A stretch of 64,000 bases of DNA from Pseudomonas saliphila (GCF_008638345.1 NZ_VTVA01000018.1:21744-85743); one strand, 5' to 3'; positions 20,380 to 30,810 are shown, counted from the first letter of the stretch. Translations and numbers: made by a program. The notes: generated by a model not told the origin, from the letters alone.

Positions 20380-21502
20380 AGGCCGTTTCGAAGGCTTCGC
20401 ACCGATTGCGACCGGCGTTCTTGGCCTGATAAAGGGCTTGATCGGCTGCACTGATGCAGGCTTCCAGCTCATCACCCGGTTGAATCAGTGCCAGGCCGGC
20501 GGAGAGCGTGCAATAGGTGCCCTCGGGTAAGCACGGGAATTCGGTGCGGGAAAAAGCATTGCGGATGCGATCCAGGCAATGGTGCAAACTGACCATGTCA
20601 CTGTTGTTCAGCAGCAGAATGAATTCCTCACCACCAAACCGGGCGACCAGATCGCCGCCGCGCAGGTTTTCAGACGCCACCCGGGCAAAGCCCTGGAGTA
20701 CTTCGTCGCCTGCGGCGTGGCCGCATGTATCGTTGACGTGCTTGAAATGATCCAGATCCACCAGCGCGATCCCCAGGGTTTTGCCTGGCCCCAGCAGCTG
20801 AATGCGTCGCCGGGACTCATCGATGAAATGTCGGCGGTTGGGCAGCCCGGTCAGACTGTCCGTCGCGGCCAGATCCTGAAGTTGACCCATCATCCCCTTC
20901 AGGGTTTCCTGATGCAGTCTTAGCGTACTGTGGCGTTCTTGCAACTGTTCTTTGAGCTTGCGAACGTAGCCTGCAAATACACATAACCAGCCAAGGAAGC
21001 AGGCCAGCGCCGCCCATTCGACCAGCTGGACGGTGTGGTCACGGTCGGACAGGCGAAACTGAAAGTCTGCTGCCAGCACCGCAGCGTAGCAAATGAGGAC
21101 GAAAATGGAGTGGAGCACGTAGGAGCGCATGCTCAACTGGAAGACGCCGAATATCAGTCCCATCGGGTACAACAACAGCATGCTGCCGCGCAGGTCGCCC
21201 AGGAACAGCATCAGATAACTCACCAGTATGGTGCCGGTTGTTATCTGGATGGAGGCGAGATTGGGGTCCTTGAAGCGTTTGTTCAGCCCGCTCTTGAAGA
21301 TCGAAAGGAAAGCAATCTGGGTGCTGATACCGAGAGCGAAGTGGGTCGCCAGTACCAGGGTATCGCCGATGTACTCACCGGAGACCCAGGCCACGATAAT
21401 CAATACGTAGGCGATGAGGTAATTGGTTTGCGCCAGATACAAGCGTTGCAGACGTAGCGCCTGAGCGTTCGCTTCTCTGCCTGTGGAATCCGTTCCAGTC
21501 AC
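20372..21502 (-). CDS. Membrane diguanylate cyclase
   Basis: This protein makes the second messenger c-di-GMP. About six membrane segments fill the N-terminal half (roughly residues 20-180), with no large periplasmic domain. A short coiled linker is followed by a GGDEF domain with the active form RFGGEEF and a preceding RxxD inhibitory site (RGGD, five residues upstream), so product inhibition is expected. I use the GTG at 21502 (376 residues); a TTG at 21556 would add 18 residues. The start is uncertain because neither has a strong ribosome binding site. The gene ends inside the start of the iron-sulfur reductase gene, suggesting cotranscription. Confidence 0.87.
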   Translation of the reverse strand: MTGTDSTGREANAQALRLQRLYLAQTNYLIAYVLIIVAWVSGEYIGDTLVLATHFALGISTQIAFLSIFKSGLNKRFKDPNLASIQITTGTILVSYLMLFLGDLRGSMLLLYPMGLIFGVFQLSMRSYVLHSIFVLICYAAVLAADFQFRLSDRDHTVQLVEWAALACFLGWLCVFAGYVRKLKEQLQERHSTLRLHQETLKGMMGQLQDLAATDSLTGLPNRRHFIDESRRRIQLLGPGKTLGIALVDLDHFKHVNDTCGHAAGDEVLQGFARVASENLRGGDLVARFGGEEFILLLNNSDMVSLHHCLDRIRNAFSRTEFPCLPEGTYCTLSAGLALIQPGDELEACISAADQALYQAKNAGRNRCEAFETAYA

Positions 21503-21772
21503 GTCGGGCCTGTCCTTTCTTATGTTACATGCTAGATGATGGCCATTTGACGTCAATTTAGCGCCCCCTCACGGTTTTGCAAAGCCTTTTGTCTCATTCC
21601 CGTAGCATCCTGGGCAAGACCGCTGCCGCAGGTGCGATGCTCAGGTATACTGCTCGCCACTTTTCAGGCAAGGGCCTCTGGCCCGACCGCCGCTTTGTCC
21701 GAGAATCTGGCAGTTCTGCCCTCTCCGCAGGTCAGTGCCGAGCCAGCAGCCAATAGAGGAGCCTGTCCGAGC

Positions 21773-23296
21773 ATGGCCATAATCAAGCAAGATGATTTGA
21801 TTCAAAGCGTGGCTGACGCGCTGCAATACATCTCCTACTACCATCCTGTGGACTTCATCCAGGCCGTGCATGAGGCGTATTTGCGCGAGGAGTCACCGGC
21901 TGCACGTGACGCCATGGCTCAGATCCTGATCAATTCGCGTATGTGCGCCACCGGCCATCGTCCGATTTGTCAGGACACCGGCATCGTCACAATCTTCGTC
22001 AAGATCGGTATGAATGTGCGCTGGGATGGCGCCACGCTGAGCCTCGATGACATGATCAACGAGGGCGTGCGTCAGGCCTACAATCTGCCAGAGAACGTGC
22101 TGCGAGCATCGATCCTGGCCGATCCGGCTGGCAAGCGCATCAACACCCGGGATAACACGCCTGCGGTGATCCACTACCAGATGGTGCCGGGCGACACAGT
22201 TGAATTCCACGTTGCAGCGAAAGGCGGCGGTTCGGAAAACAAATCGAAGATGGTCATGCTCAACCCGTCCGACTCCATCGTCGACTGGGTGGTCAACACT
22301 GTCCCAACCATGGGTGCAGGCTGGTGTCCGCCGGGCATGCTCGGGATTGGTATCGGCGGCACCGCGGAAAAAGCTGCGGTGATGGCCAAGGAATCCTTGA
22401 TGGGTTCCATCGACATCCATGAGCTGCGCGCCCGCGGCCCACAGAACAGGGTCGAAGAGCTGCGTTTGGAGATCATGGACAAGGTCAACGCGCTCGGCAT
22501 CGGCGCTCAGGGCCTCGGCGGTCTGACCACCGTTCTCGATATCAAGATCATGGATTATCCGACCCACGCCGCGAGTCTGCCGGTGTGCATGATCCCGAAC
22601 TGTGCGGCGACCCGTCACGCACATTTCGTGCTGGATGGCAGCGGTGCGGCCGAACTGGCGCCGCCTCCAATGGACGCTTACCCGGACATCACCTGGGAAG
22701 TCGGCACCGGCGTCCGCCGGGTCAACCTGGACACCCTGACGCCGGAAGACGTGCTCAGCTGGAAAACCGGCGAGACCGTACTGCTATCCGGCAAGATGCT
22801 TACTGGCCGCGACGCGGCGCACAAGCGCATGGTCGAAATGCTGAATAACGGCGAGCAGCTCCCGGTCGATCTGAAAGGGCGCTTCATCTATTACGTCGGT
22901 CCGGTTGATCCGGTCCGTGATGAAGTGGTTGGACCAGCCGGCCCGACCACTGCGACGCGCATGGACAAGTTCACCCGACAGATCCTTGCAGAGACTGGTT
23001 TGCTGGGCATGATCGGCAAATCCGAACGGGGCCCGATCGCGATCGAAGCTATCAAGGATCACAAGGCTGTCTATCTGATGGCAGTCGGTGGCGCAGCCTA
23101 TCTGGTTGCTCAGGCAATCAAGAAAGCCGAAGTATTGGCCTTCCCGGAAATGGGTATGGAAGCCATCTACGAGTTCGAGGTTAAGGATATGCCGGTAACC
23201 GTAGCAGTCGATACCAACGGTGAGTCGGTACACATCACCGGCCCGGCGATCTGGAAGAAGAAGATAGCTGACAGTCTGGCGGTAGAAGTCCAGTAA
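21773..23296 (+). CDS. fumA: Fumarate hydratase, class I
   Basis: This iron-sulfur fumarase interconverts fumarate and malate in the TCA cycle. The 507 residues include the three Cys ligands of the 4Fe-4S cluster, in RPICQDTG, WCPPGM and IPNCAATRH. Also present are the GIGGTAEKA segment and a C-terminal half with the GPVDPVRDEVVGPAGPTTATRMD signature. The start at 21773 (MAIIKQDD) follows an agagga site at rather long spacing; the frame stays open upstream without family match. A bidirectional terminator separates it from the convergent malate synthase gene. Fumarase supplies malate and so fits next to glyoxylate metabolism. Confidence 0.95.
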   Translation: MAIIKQDDLIQSVADALQYISYYHPVDFIQAVHEAYLREESPAARDAMAQILINSRMCATGHRPICQDTGIVTIFVKIGMNVRWDGATLSLDDMINEGVRQAYNLPENVLRASILADPAGKRINTRDNTPAVIHYQMVPGDTVEFHVAAKGGGSENKSKMVMLNPSDSIVDWVVNTVPTMGAGWCPPGMLGIGIGGTAEKAAVMAKESLMGSIDIHELRARGPQNRVEELRLEIMDKVNALGIGAQGLGGLTTVLDIKIMDYPTHAASLPVCMIPNCAATRHAHFVLDGSGAAELAPPPMDAYPDITWEVGTGVRRVNLDTLTPEDVLSWKTGETVLLSGKMLTGRDAAHKRMVEMLNNGEQLPVDLKGRFIYYVGPVDPVRDEVVGPAGPTTATRMDKFTRQILAETGLLGMIGKSERGPIAIEAIKDHKAVYLMAVGGAAYLVAQAIKKAEVLAFPEMGMEAIYEFEVKDMPVTVAVDTNGESVHITGPAIWKKKIADSLAVEVQ

Positions 23297-23332
23297 AGCA
23301 GACGCTGAACGCGCAGTACACGCGGTGCTCTG

Positions 23333-23364
23333 AAAAAATCCCGGCCATTGTGCCGGGATTTTTG
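23333..23364. terminator. Bidirectional terminator between fumA and glcB
   Basis: A nearly symmetric hairpin (ATCCCGGC/GCCGGGAT) has A residues on one side and T residues on the other, so both converging transcripts meet a U run. Confidence 0.9.
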
Positions 23365-23375
23365 CTTGTGGACCG

Positions 23376-25553
23376 CTATCCGCGGGCTTTGGCCACCTGT
23401 CGCCAGTGGTGCAGCAGGGGCTCGGTATAGCCACTGGGTTGCTCCAGGCCCTTGAAGACCAGATCCAGGGCGGCCTGGTAGGCGACTGATGCGTTGAAAT
23501 CCGTGGCCATGGGGATGTATTGCGGATCATTGGTATTCTGCTGATCCACCACCCTCGCCATGCGCTCGAACGTCTCCTTCACCTGTGCTTCACTGACGAC
23601 GCCATGGTGCAGCCAGTTGGCAATGTGCTGGCTCGAAATGCGCAAGGTAGCGCGGTCCTCCATTAGTCCTACGTTGTTGATATCCGGCACCTTGGAACAG
23701 CCGATGCCCTGATTCACCCAGCGGACCACGTAACCAAGAATGCCCTGGGCATTGTTATCCAGCTCTTGCTGTCTCTCGCTGTCGCTCCAGCTGACCTCAG
23801 CGGCAAGCGGGGCGGTGAGCAGGCCGTCGAGCAGGCTTTGCTGTTCATCTGCCAGTGAGATTTTTTCCAGACCCTGCTGCACATCGCGAACATTGACCTG
23901 ATGGTAGTGCAGCGCGTGCAGCACCGCAGCAGTCGGGGAGGGCACCCAGGCGGTATTGGCGCCCGCCTTGGGGTGGGCAATCTTCTGCTCGAGCATGTCA
24001 GCCATCAGATCCGGCATGGCCCACATCCCCTTGCCGATCTGCGCCTTGTCCCGCAGGCCGCACGTCAGCCCAACGAGCACGTTGTTGCGCTCATACGCCT
24101 GGATCCAGGCGGTGCTTTTCATATCACCTTTGCGCAACACGGGTCCGCCTTGCATAACGCTATGCATTTCGTCGCCGGTGCGGTCGAGGAAGCCGGTATT
24201 GATGAAGGCGACCCGGGTCCGAGCCGCGGCAATGCAGGCTTTGAGGTTCACCGACGTGCGCCGCTCCTCGTCCATGATGCCCATCTTCAAGGTGTTATCC
24301 GGCAGACCGAGGAGCTGTTCCACGCGTGCGAACAGCTCGCTGGCAAAGGCGACTTCATCCGGCCCGTGCATCTTCGGTTTGACGATATATACGCTGCCGG
24401 TGCGCGAATTGCCCTTGCGCTGCAGGTCGTGCATGGCAATCAGGCTGGTGCAGACGGCATCCATGATGCCTTCAGGTATCTCGCTGCCGTCGTTGAGCAG
24501 GATTGCAGGGTTGGTCATCAGGTGACCGACGTTGCGGATGAACAGCAGCGAGCGGCCATGGAGGGTCAGGTCCGTGCCGTCGGGCGTGGTGTATTGCCGA
24601 TCAGGGTTGAGCTTGCGCACCACCGATTTGCCGCCCTTGTCCATCTGCTCCTCAAGATCACCTTTCATGAGCCCCAGCCAGTTGCTGTAGACCAGGACCT
24701 TGTCTTCGGCATCCACTGCAGCAATGGAATCTTCGCAGTCCATGATGGTGGAAACGGCGGCCTCGATCAGCACATCCTTGACCCCCGCTGCGTCCGTCTG
24801 GCCGATGGGATGGCCCGGGTCGATCTGAATCTCGAAGTGTAGGCCGTTGTGCACGAAGAGCAGGGCGTCGGGTTGTGCCGGGTTGCCCTGGTAGCCGCGA
24901 AATAGCGTGGGGTCTTGCAGCCCGGTTTGCTCGCCCGACAGCAGCCTGACCTGCAGCTGCCCATCCTCGACCTGGTAAGTCTGTGCCTGGGTGTGATCAC
25001 CTTTCCCCAGCGCGATGGTCTCGTTGAGAAACTGCCGCGCGCGGGCGATCACGCGGTCGCCGCGCACAGGGTTGTATCCATGGCCGCGCTCGGCGCCGTC
25101 ATCGTCAGCGATGGCGTCGGTGCCATAAAGTGCGTCGTAGAGGCTGCCCCAGCGCGCGTTCGCGGCATTGAGAGCGTAGCGCCCGTTCATGACGGGCACG
25201 ACGAGCTGCGGGCCGGCCTGCTGGGTGATTTCGCTGTCGACGTCGGAGGTACTGATACGAAAATCGTCCGGTACCGCCTTCAGGTAACCGATGGATTGCA
25301 GAAAGTCCCGGTAAGCGGGCATGTCGGTGATAGGCCCGGGGTGCGACTTGTGCCACCGGTCCAGCTCGATCTGCAGACGGTCGCGCTCGGCCAGCAGGGC
25401 GCGGTTCTTTGGTGCCAGCTCGTGTACAAGCGCACTGAAACCTGACCAGAAAGTACCCGGTTCGATTCCCGTTTCGGGCAGTGCGCGCTGGTCGATGAAA
25501 TCGCGCAGCGCTGCATCAATCTGCAGGCCCTCTATCTCGATGCGTTGGTTCAT
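23376..25553 (-). CDS. glcB: Malate synthase G
   Basis: This enzyme condenses glyoxylate with acetyl-CoA to malate. The single long chain of 725 residues is the G-type length. Typical motifs include [13 protein letters not shown] near 125, the catalytic-region segments [11 protein letters not shown] (near 270), and the C-terminal LHYHQVNV. The gene is the last of the operon glcDEFG-glcB, nine bases after glcG, so glyoxylate made by glycolate oxidase is used at once. The ribosome binding site is gaggag just upstream of the ATG. Confidence 0.96.
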   Translation of the reverse strand: MNQRIEIEGLQIDAALRDFIDQRALPETGIEPGTFWSGFSALVHELAPKNRALLAERDRLQIELDRWHKSHPGPITDMPAYRDFLQSIGYLKAVPDDFRISTSDVDSEITQQAGPQLVVPVMNGRYALNAANARWGSLYDALYGTDAIADDDGAERGHGYNPVRGDRVIARARQFLNETIALGKGDHTQAQTYQVEDGQLQVRLLSGEQTGLQDPTLFRGYQGNPAQPDALLFVHNGLHFEIQIDPGHPIGQTDAAGVKDVLIEAAVSTIMDCEDSIAAVDAEDKVLVYSNWLGLMKGDLEEQMDKGGKSVVRKLNPDRQYTTPDGTDLTLHGRSLLFIRNVGHLMTNPAILLNDGSEIPEGIMDAVCTSLIAMHDLQRKGNSRTGSVYIVKPKMHGPDEVAFASELFARVEQLLGLPDNTLKMGIMDEERRTSVNLKACIAAARTRVAFINTGFLDRTGDEMHSVMQGGPVLRKGDMKSTAWIQAYERNNVLVGLTCGLRDKAQIGKGMWAMPDLMADMLEQKIAHPKAGANTAWVPSPTAAVLHALHYHQVNVRDVQQGLEKISLADEQQSLLDGLLTAPLAAEVSWSDSERQQELDNNAQGILGYVVRWVNQGIGCSKVPDINNVGLMEDRATLRISSQHIANWLHHGVVSEAQVKETFERMARVVDQQNTNDPQYIPMATDFNASVAYQAALDLVFKGLEQPSGYTEPLLHHWRQVAKARG

Positions 25554-25562
25554 ACATGCTCC

Positions 25563-25967
25563 TCAGTTGAAATGTGCAATGCCGGCCTTGGCTATCTGCG
25601 CGTCCTGGTTCGGCAATACCCCGGAGACCCCGATGGCGGCAACCACCTGGCCGTCGATGCGCAAGGGCACGCCGCCCTCCAATAGCCCGGTAATCTCGGG
25701 GACGGACAGGAAAGCCGTGCGCCCGCCGTTGATCATTGCCTCGTAGTCGCTGGTTTCACGTCGGCCCAGCGCAGCACTGCGCGCTTTTTGCGAGGCGATA
25801 TAGGCCGCCACCGGCGCGCAGCCGTCCATTCTGCGCATGGCCAGCAGATGGCCCCCGTCGTCTACAACGGCGACGGTGACCTTCCAGGCGTTCTGGTCGG
25901 CTTCAGCGAAGGCGGCATCGATCATGCTGTTGGCTTCGACGAGGCTCAGTACGGACTTGCTCAGCAT
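25563..25967 (-). CDS. glcG: GlcG-type heme-binding-like protein (DUF336)
   Basis: This protein of 134 residues belongs to the GlcG/HbpS family, whose members sit in glycolate operons but whose exact role is not settled. Some relatives bind heme. The pattern VVDDGGHLLAMRRMDG, ASQKARSA and the Gly-rich C-terminal GGVPLRIDGQVVAAIGVSG are typical. I chose the ATG at 25967, which has an aggag site. The frame continues far upstream inside glcF but without homology. Its start overlaps the glcF stop by seven bases. Confidence 0.9.
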   Translation of the reverse strand: MLSKSVLSLVEANSMIDAAFAEADQNAWKVTVAVVDDGGHLLAMRRMDGCAPVAAYIASQKARSAALGRRETSDYEAMINGGRTAFLSVPEITGLLEGGVPLRIDGQVVAAIGVSGVLPNQDAQIAKAGIAHFN

Positions 25968-27202
25968 GGTCTTTCTCCTGATGTGGCTGGCAGCGCCTCT
26001 TCGACGACCTCGATCCAGTGGCGAACCGGGGTCCTGTTCGCCGAGCCCAGATGGGTTTGGCAGCCGATATTGGCGGTGACAATGGTGTCCGGCTTGCCGG
26101 CTTCCAGTGCGTTCAGGCGGTTGTCGCGCAACTGCCTGGCAAGCACCGGTTGGGTAATGGAGTAGCTGCCGGCAGAGCCACAACAGAGGTGACCGTCGGC
26201 GACGGGGGTAAGGTTGAAGCCGAGCTTTTGCAACAAAGGCTCGACACGGCCGCCCAGCTTCTGGGCGTGTTGCAACGTACACGGGCAGTGGAAGGCCAGG
26301 CGCTGGCTGGTGCTGGCGTTCAGCGGCCGCAGATCCTCTTTCTCCATGACCTCCACCAGGTCCAGCGCCAGGCTGCTGACTCGTTGCGCCTTGTCCGCGT
26401 AGTCAGGATCACCTTTCAGCAGATGGGCGTATTCCTTGATGAAGGCGCCGCAGCCGCTGGCGGTCTGAACGATGGCTTCGGCTCCCGACTCGATCGCCGG
26501 CCACCAGGCATCGATGTTGCGTCTTGCCCGCTCGAGGCCCTTTTGCTGCGCGTCCAGGTGATAGTCCATCGCGCCGCAGCAACCGGCCTCGCTTACCGAG
26601 CTGACCGAGATACCGAGGCGGTCCAGCACCCGTGCGGTGGCCGCGTTGGTGTTGGGTGAGAGGCCCGCCTGGGCGCAGCCTTCCAGTATCAGTATGCGCC
26701 GGGCGTGCTGTGCCTTCGGGCGTTCCCCGGCTTGGGAAATGTGGGCCGGAATCTTGTCCTGCATGGCGCTGGGCATCAGCGGGCGCAGCAGCTGTCCGGT
26801 TTTCAGCAGCAGCTTGAACACGCTGGCGTTGGGCACCACCGTGCGCAGCCCCGAGCGCAGCAAACGCTCGTGCAAAGGGCGCTCGATCTGGCCGGCCATC
26901 GCCTCGCGGCCAATATCCAGCAGCGTGTGGTATTCCACCCCGGACGGGCAGGTGGTTTCACAATTGCGGCAGCTCAGGCACTGGTCCAGATGGATCTGGG
27001 TCTCCCGGGTTGTGGGCTCGCCCTCAAGAAACGCCTTGATCAGGTAGATGCGCCCGCGGGGGCCGTCACGCTCGTCACCAAGCAGTTGATAGGTCGGGCA
27101 GGTGGCATTGCAGAAGCCGCAGTGCACGCAGGAGCGCAGTATGCTTTCGGCTTCTTCAGCGCGGGGTAGCCTGCGCGCCTGTTCGGTCAGATTGGTTTGC
27201 AT
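25961..27202 (-). CDS. glcF: Glycolate oxidase iron-sulfur subunit
   Basis: GlcF carries the iron-sulfur clusters of the membrane-associated glycolate oxidase, which turns glycolate into glyoxylate and feeds electrons to the respiratory chain. Of 413 residues, two ferredoxin motifs stand out: CVHCGFCNATCP near 25-36 and CLSCRNCETTCP near 75-86. Two CCG-type domains follow (EAGCCGAMDYHL and HLCCGSAGSY). It lies 16 bases after glcE. Order and spacing are standard. Confidence 0.95.
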   Translation of the reverse strand: MQTNLTEQARRLPRAEEAESILRSCVHCGFCNATCPTYQLLGDERDGPRGRIYLIKAFLEGEPTTRETQIHLDQCLSCRNCETTCPSGVEYHTLLDIGREAMAGQIERPLHERLLRSGLRTVVPNASVFKLLLKTGQLLRPLMPSAMQDKIPAHISQAGERPKAQHARRILILEGCAQAGLSPNTNAATARVLDRLGISVSSVSEAGCCGAMDYHLDAQQKGLERARRNIDAWWPAIESGAEAIVQTASGCGAFIKEYAHLLKGDPDYADKAQRVSSLALDLVEVMEKEDLRPLNASTSQRLAFHCPCTLQHAQKLGGRVEPLLQKLGFNLTPVADGHLCCGSAGSYSITQPVLARQLRDNRLNALEAGKPDTIVTANIGCQTHLGSANRTPVRHWIEVVEEALPATSGERPC

Positions 27203-27218
27203 GTTCCGGTCTCCTGTC

Positions 27219-28313
27219 TCACAGCGAGGCGTAAGTACGGCCAGGATTGAAGATGCCCTGGGGGTCCAATTGCGCCTTGAGCCGGCGATGGTAATGTTCG
27301 AGCAGGGGTTGCAACGGCTGAAAGGGCGTGTCGGTTATGCCTGGGCTGTAGCAGGTGGCGTGTCCGCCACACTGGCTCGCCAGGGCCTGGATGGTAGTAT
27401 CGGCGGCGTCACTTTTCAGCCAGCGCTGGTTGCCGGCCCAATCCAGGAGGGCGTCGCCCGGCAGCTCCAGCACCGGCGTCGTGCTCGGCAACGACAGTCG
27501 CCACAACGGGCGGGCATCATCGAAGAACGCGAGCTTCTGTTCATTGAGGTGAGACCAGAAATCGCTTTCCAGTTCCTCGCCGCCCAGACGGTCAGCAGCA
27601 GAGCGCACCGAGCCAGTGCCCCCTTCCAGGCGCAGGCACAGACGACCATCGATATAACAGGCAGCGGTGATAGGGATGGGCTGTTGCCCCCATTGCGCCA
27701 GTTTTTCCAGGGCAGTTTCAGCGGAGAGGTCCAGGCTCAGGTGCCGGGTAGCAACCGGCTTGGGCAGGACCTTCAGGGATACTTCGGTCAGCACGCCGAG
27801 CAGGCCGAAGCTCCCGGCCATCAGGCGCGACAGGTCGTAGCCGGCCACGTTCTTCATTACCTCGCCACCAAAGCGCATCAGTTTGCCGTGCCCGGTGATG
27901 ACCCTGGTGCCTAAGACAAAGTCGCGTACCGAGCCGGACCAAGGCCGGCGCGGCCCGGACAGTCCGGCTGCAACCATCCCGCCCACGGTTGCTGCGCCGT
28001 CAAAGGTTGGCGGCTCGCATGGCAGCATCTGGCCGTGCTGGTCGAGCGTCGCCAGCAGTTCGGCCAATGGCGTACCGCTGCGTACCGTTACCACCAGCTC
28101 GGTAGGGTCATAGTTGACGATCCCAGAGTGCGCGCGGGTGTCGAGCAGCTCGCCGCTTACCGGTCGGCCTAGAAATGCCTTGCTCCCGGCGCCCTGAATG
28201 GCCAGGGGTGATTGGTTCTCTAGTGCGTCGATGATCTGGCGTTGTAGCTGCTGCTCGCTCTCGCAGGACATGCGGGGATCGGGTCTTCCTGACATGGTAG
28301 AAGGCGCGGTCAT
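27219..28313 (-). CDS. glcE: Glycolate oxidase FAD-binding subunit GlcE
   Basis: GlcE is the smaller FAD-domain subunit of glycolate oxidase. The 364 residues show an FAD-PCMH fold with PLAIQGAGSKAFLGRP near 36-51 and AATVGGMVAAGLSGPRRPWSG near 106-126. The start overlaps the glcD stop by one base. The first residues are variable; a later Met at residue 15 is a possible alternative. It needs GlcD and GlcF as partners. Confidence 0.94.
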   Translation of the reverse strand: MTAPSTMSGRPDPRMSCESEQQLQRQIIDALENQSPLAIQGAGSKAFLGRPVSGELLDTRAHSGIVNYDPTELVVTVRSGTPLAELLATLDQHGQMLPCEPPTFDGAATVGGMVAAGLSGPRRPWSGSVRDFVLGTRVITGHGKLMRFGGEVMKNVAGYDLSRLMAGSFGLLGVLTEVSLKVLPKPVATRHLSLDLSAETALEKLAQWGQQPIPITAACYIDGRLCLRLEGGTGSVRSAADRLGGEELESDFWSHLNEQKLAFFDDARPLWRLSLPSTTPVLELPGDALLDWAGNQRWLKSDAADTTIQALASQCGGHATCYSPGITDTPFQPLQPLLEHYHRRLKAQLDPQGIFNPGRTYASL

Positions 28314-29812
28314 CAGAAACGCTCCAGTTCAGGGAAGGGCAGCTTCCCGTGATGGATATGCATGGCGCCGAATTCGGCGCAGCGGTTCAATGTCGGTATA
28401 TTCTTGCCGGGATTGAGCAGGCAGTCGGGATCGAAGGCCGCCTTGACCGCATGGAAGGTCAGCAGCTCGTCGTCGTTGAACTGCGAGCACATTTGATTGA
28501 TCTTTTCCCGGCCGACGCCATGCTCGCCGGTGATCGAGCCGCCCACCGCCACGCACAGCTCGAGGATCTTGCCGCCAATGGCTTCTGCGCGCTCGAGCTC
28601 GCCCTCCTTGTTGGCATCGAACAGGATCAGCGGGTGCATGTTGCCGTCACCAGCGTGGAACACATTGGCGACACGCAAGCCGTATTCGGCCGAAAGATCC
28701 GCTATACCCTGCAGCACGCGGGGTAGCTCCCGACGGGGAATGGTGCCGTCCATGCAGTAATAGTCCGGCGAAATGCGCCCCACCGCAGGAAACGCATTCT
28801 TGCGTCCGGCCCAGAACAGAGCGCGCTCGGCATCATCTCTGGCCAGGCTGATGGCCGTAGCACCACTTCTGTCGAGTACCGCCCTTACGCGCTCGCAGTC
28901 GTCATTGACGTCGGCTTCCACACCATCGAGCTCGCACAGCAGAATCGCCTTGGCATCCACCGGATAGCCGGCGTGAATGAAATCCTCGGCCGCCTGGATG
29001 GCCAGGCTGTCCATCATCTCAAGACCACCGGGGATGATGCCCGCCGATATGATGTCGCCAACCGCTCTGCCTGCCTTGCCGACGTCATCGAAACTGGCCA
29101 TCAGCACCTTGGCGACCTGGGGCCGCGGCAGCAGTTTCACCGTTACCTCGACTACGATCCCGAGCATGCCTTCGGACCCTGTGAACAACGCCATCAGATC
29201 AAAACCGGCGCTGTCCAGAGCGTCGGAGCCGAGCGTCATGCGCTCGCCCTCGACCGTGATGATCTCCAGCTTCAGCAGGTTGTGCACCGTCAGGCCGTAC
29301 TTGAGACAGTGCACGCCGCCTGCGTTCTCGGCGACGTTGCCGCCAATCGAGCAGGCGATCTGGGAGGAGGGGTCCGGCGCGTAATACAGCTGGTATGGCG
29401 CCGCGGCTTCGGAGATGGCCAGGTTGCGTACACCCGGCTGGACGCGGGCAAAGCGGCCCTCGGGGTTTACCTCCAGGATGGTTTTCAGCCGCGCCAGCAC
29501 CAGGAGCACGCCGGTTTCCAGCGGCAGTGCACCGCCCGATAGACCCGTTCCCGCCCCGCGGGCAATAACCGGCACTTTGCGTTGATGGCAGATCTGCATA
29601 AAGGTCTGGATCTGTTCAACGGTGTCCGGAATGACTACCAGCATGGGCAAGATGCGATAAGCCGCCAGACCATCGCATTCAAAGGGCTGCAGGTCTTCGC
29701 GTTCATGCAGCACTGTCATATCGGGTAAGGCGTGACGGAGTGCTTCGATCAGGCCGCTGCGATCCACGGGAGGCAGAGGACCATCGAGTCGCTCATCGTA
29801 AAGAAGATTCAT
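28313..29812 (-). CDS. glcD: Glycolate oxidase catalytic subunit GlcD
   Basis: GlcD holds the FAD site that oxidises glycolate (and often D-lactate) to the keto acid. The 499 residues have the FAD-PCMH motif VIARGAGTGLSGGALP near 82-97 and GGNVAENAGGVHCLKYG near 150-166. The C-terminal domain carries the HAGDGNMHP active-site segment near 395 and GEHGVG. It is the first gene of the glcDEFG-glcB operon and lies across a 230-base gap from the divergent regulator glcC. That gap contains two operator palindromes. Confidence 0.96.
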   Translation of the reverse strand: MNLLYDERLDGPLPPVDRSGLIEALRHALPDMTVLHEREDLQPFECDGLAAYRILPMLVVIPDTVEQIQTFMQICHQRKVPVIARGAGTGLSGGALPLETGVLLVLARLKTILEVNPEGRFARVQPGVRNLAISEAAAPYQLYYAPDPSSQIACSIGGNVAENAGGVHCLKYGLTVHNLLKLEIITVEGERMTLGSDALDSAGFDLMALFTGSEGMLGIVVEVTVKLLPRPQVAKVLMASFDDVGKAGRAVGDIISAGIIPGGLEMMDSLAIQAAEDFIHAGYPVDAKAILLCELDGVEADVNDDCERVRAVLDRSGATAISLARDDAERALFWAGRKNAFPAVGRISPDYYCMDGTIPRRELPRVLQGIADLSAEYGLRVANVFHAGDGNMHPLILFDANKEGELERAEAIGGKILELCVAVGGSITGEHGVGREKINQMCSQFNDDELLTFHAVKAAFDPDCLLNPGKNIPTLNRCAEFGAMHIHHGKLPFPELERF

Positions 29813-29900
29813 CGGGCGTCACCTGTTGTTGTGTGGGACTGGTATCTGCACCTGCTTGAAATATGCGACTGAGGTGAGAGCCGGTCCAGCGTTAAAACTA

Positions 29901-29913
29901 CTGGTAGGACCAG
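29901..29913. promoter_or_regulatory. GlcC operator, copy 1 (CTGGT-AGG-ACCAG)
   Basis: A perfect inverted repeat, CTGGT-AGG-ACCAG, lies 89 bases upstream of glcD. It fits the TGGTnnnACCA consensus of the FadR-family regulators PdhR, LldR and GlcC. It shares the same arms with three other sites in this window. Confidence 0.75.
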
Positions 29914-30007
29914 TTTTTTTTGCCCACTTTTCTCCCAGAAGCTGGGTAGGCCCTGCCGTTCGTGCTTTTCAGATTCAAGCTGGATTTATGTCGTTTGTAT
30001 TCCTAAG

Positions 30008-30020
30008 CTGGTATGACCAG
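30008..30020. promoter_or_regulatory. GlcC operator, copy 2 (CTGGT-ATG-ACCAG)
   Basis: A second perfect palindrome with the same arms ends 22 bases before the glcC start codon, a position suited to autorepression. It is 107 bases from copy 1, centre to centre, close to ten helical turns. Confidence 0.75.
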
Positions 30021-30042
30021 TTGAACCGACGGGATAAAAACA

Positions 30043-30810
30043 ATGAACAATGATGCGGCGCAGCGACGACAGGTTGGCGATGTCGTGGCTGATCGGGTGG
30101 AAAAACTCATAGCGGACGGGGTTCTGAAAATGGGCCAGGCGCTCCCTTCCGAGAGATCTCAGTGCGAGAAGCTCGGGATTTCCCGCAGCGCGTTGCGCGA
30201 GGGATTGAAGGTGCTACGTGCCAGAGGTCTGATCAAGACTGAGCAGGGGCGAGGGTCATACGTGGCCAGCCTGATGGGAAGGGACGAGACGCCGATGATG
30301 CACCTGTTCAACACTCATCCAAGAACCCTCTTTGATTTGCTGGAGGTTCGCGCTTTGCTCGAAGGCGAATCGGCCAGGCTTGCTGCGCTACGGGGTACCA
30401 ATGCCGATTTCGTGCTGATTCAGCGGCGCTACGATGAAATGGTCGCCGCCCATGCCAGTGGTACGGTTACGGACCCCGAGACACTTGCGCGTCTGGACCA
30501 TGCCTTTCATCTGGCGGTCAGCGACGCCTCCCATAACCCGGTGCTGGTGCATACCCTGCAATCCCTTACCAGCCTGTTATTGAGCTCGGTGTTCGCTTCG
30601 GTGAAAAACCTCTACCACCGCCCGGTACACAAGCGTCAACTCGACCGGCAGCATGCGCGGCTTTATCACGCCGTAATGGAGCGCCTGCCGATCCAGGCCA
30701 AGAGGGCTGCCATCGACCATATTCAGAGTATTCGAGACAACCTGCAGGATATCGAGAACGAGGAGCAGCGCCTGGAACGAGCGACCATGCGGCTGGAGGG
30801 ATGGAGCTGA
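30043..30810 (+). CDS. glcC: FadR/GntR-family regulator GlcC
   Basis: This is a glycolate-responsive transcription factor of 255 residues. It has an N-terminal winged helix (PSERSQCEKLGISRSALREGLKVLRARGLI, about 34-63) and a C-terminal all-helical FCD domain with the metal or ligand residues Asp and His (LDHAFHLAVSDASHNPVL near 146-163). It is divergent from glcD and faces the permease gene, both of which have matching operator palindromes. I therefore call it GlcC rather than another FadR-type protein. No lactate dehydrogenase genes are next to it. Confidence 0.9.
   Translation: MNNDAAQRRQVGDVVADRVEKLIADGVLKMGQALPSERSQCEKLGISRSALREGLKVLRARGLIKTEQGRGSYVASLMGRDETPMMHLFNTHPRTLFDLLEVRALLEGESARLAALRGTNADFVLIQRRYDEMVAAHASGTVTDPETLARLDHAFHLAVSDASHNPVLVHTLQSLTSLLLSSVFASVKNLYHRPVHKRQLDRQHARLYHAVMERLPIQAKRAAIDHIQSIRDNLQDIENEEQRLERATMRLEGWS

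Noticed and set aside
23901..24842. Plus-strand frame of 313 residues opposite glcB
   Set aside because: Codon-bias shadow of malate synthase G; no start signals or motifs.
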